Positions 63,951-64,000 of a DNA stretch of 64,000 bases are shown here, in pieces (position 1 is the stretch's first letter; every line of letters begins with the position of its first letter). This stretch comes from CALMEC01 sp031366605 (GTDB lineage Bacteria; Actinomycetota; Thermoleophilia; Miltoncostaeales; Miltoncostaeaceae): the NCBI GenBank assembly GCA_031366605.1, contig JANLOO010000016.1:35568-99567 (forward strand). Reading direction: 5' to 3'. Both the position numbers and the translations under genes were made by a program. Under the pieces are notes generated by a model. That model did not search any database. It saw nothing but the letters and a program-made list of their open reading frames with translations, and had not been told where the DNA came from.

Positions 63951-64000
63951 GTGGGCGCACAGGCAGAACATGACATCGAGGGGCTTTCGTCGGCCGCGAT
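63951..64000 (+). CDS. Start of an unidentified gene, cut by window end
   Basis: GTG 63951 is preceded by GGAGG at 63941-63945. Sixteen residues are visible (GAQAEHDIEGLSSAA after the start), too few to assign. Confidence 0.5.
   Translation, partial: MGAQAEHDIEGLSSAA

Overview
The window is a 64-kb piece of a GC-rich actinobacterial chromosome. A Thermoleophilia/Solirubrobacterales-like member is the best guess. The evidence is the strongly GC-rich code, GTG and TTG starts, many lipoproteins with a GCGG lipobox region, an actinobacterial-type HemQ, an F420-type LLM oxidoreductase domain and the mix of MEP-pathway and glyoxylate genes. The placement is inference; no rRNA is present. The only RNA gene seen is a tRNA-Arg(CCT) at the right end. 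No CRISPR array or complete insertion sequence was found.

Layout. 1-9.7 kb: end of hemQ, OsmC, a zinc alcohol dehydrogenase, a UDP-sugar pyrophosphorylase, NlpC/P60, ispH, a glyoxalase-fold protein, an inositol monophosphatase, a TetR remnant, a CoA-binding protein/metY/small-protein operon and an enoyl-CoA hydratase. 9.8-11 kb: a lower-GC AAA ATPase gene broken by two compensating frameshifts. 11-18.7 kb: methyltransferase, acnA, two lipoproteins (a cupredoxin and a tandem-repeat protein), a GGDEF protein and ettA. 19-27.4 kb: a Cys/His-rich conserved protein, a rare oxidoreductase-acyl/aryl-CoA ligase fusion, a three-gene response regulator/HEAT/glycosyltransferase operon, a PIN remnant and a BtuF-like protein. 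27.8-32.5 kb: aldo/keto reductase, aceB and dxs. 32.6-36.7 kb: an operon of two Rieske fusions (Rieske-glutamate-synthase-like and Rieske-ThDP enzyme) followed by a small membrane protein. 37-41 kb: RNase HI, a PlsC-like acyltransferase, gcdH and pdxH. 41-42.6 kb: a mosaic of IS remnants around a GAF-domain gene. 42.6-51.9 kb: histidine kinase/response regulator, hsp20-lon, an LPG-synthase-like membrane protein, cold-shock, universal-stress and cysteine-dioxygenase-like genes. 52.3-64 kb: FAD monooxygenase, phosphoesterase, gamma-glutamylcyclotransferase-like gene, ECF sigma factor with a SecD-P1-like membrane partner, two LppX-like lipoproteins flanking an ABC exporter/PadR operon and a VapBC pair, then the tRNA.

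Many genes are packed in operons with 1-4-base ATGA/GTGA/TTGA overlaps. Many first genes instead lack a Shine-Dalgarno and carry a TANNNT-like -10 box only 6-7 bases before the start codon, which points to leaderless transcripts. Of the candidates for something undescribed, the paired Rieske fusions at 32.6-36.2 kb and the LLM-ligase fusion at 19.6-22.0 kb stand out.
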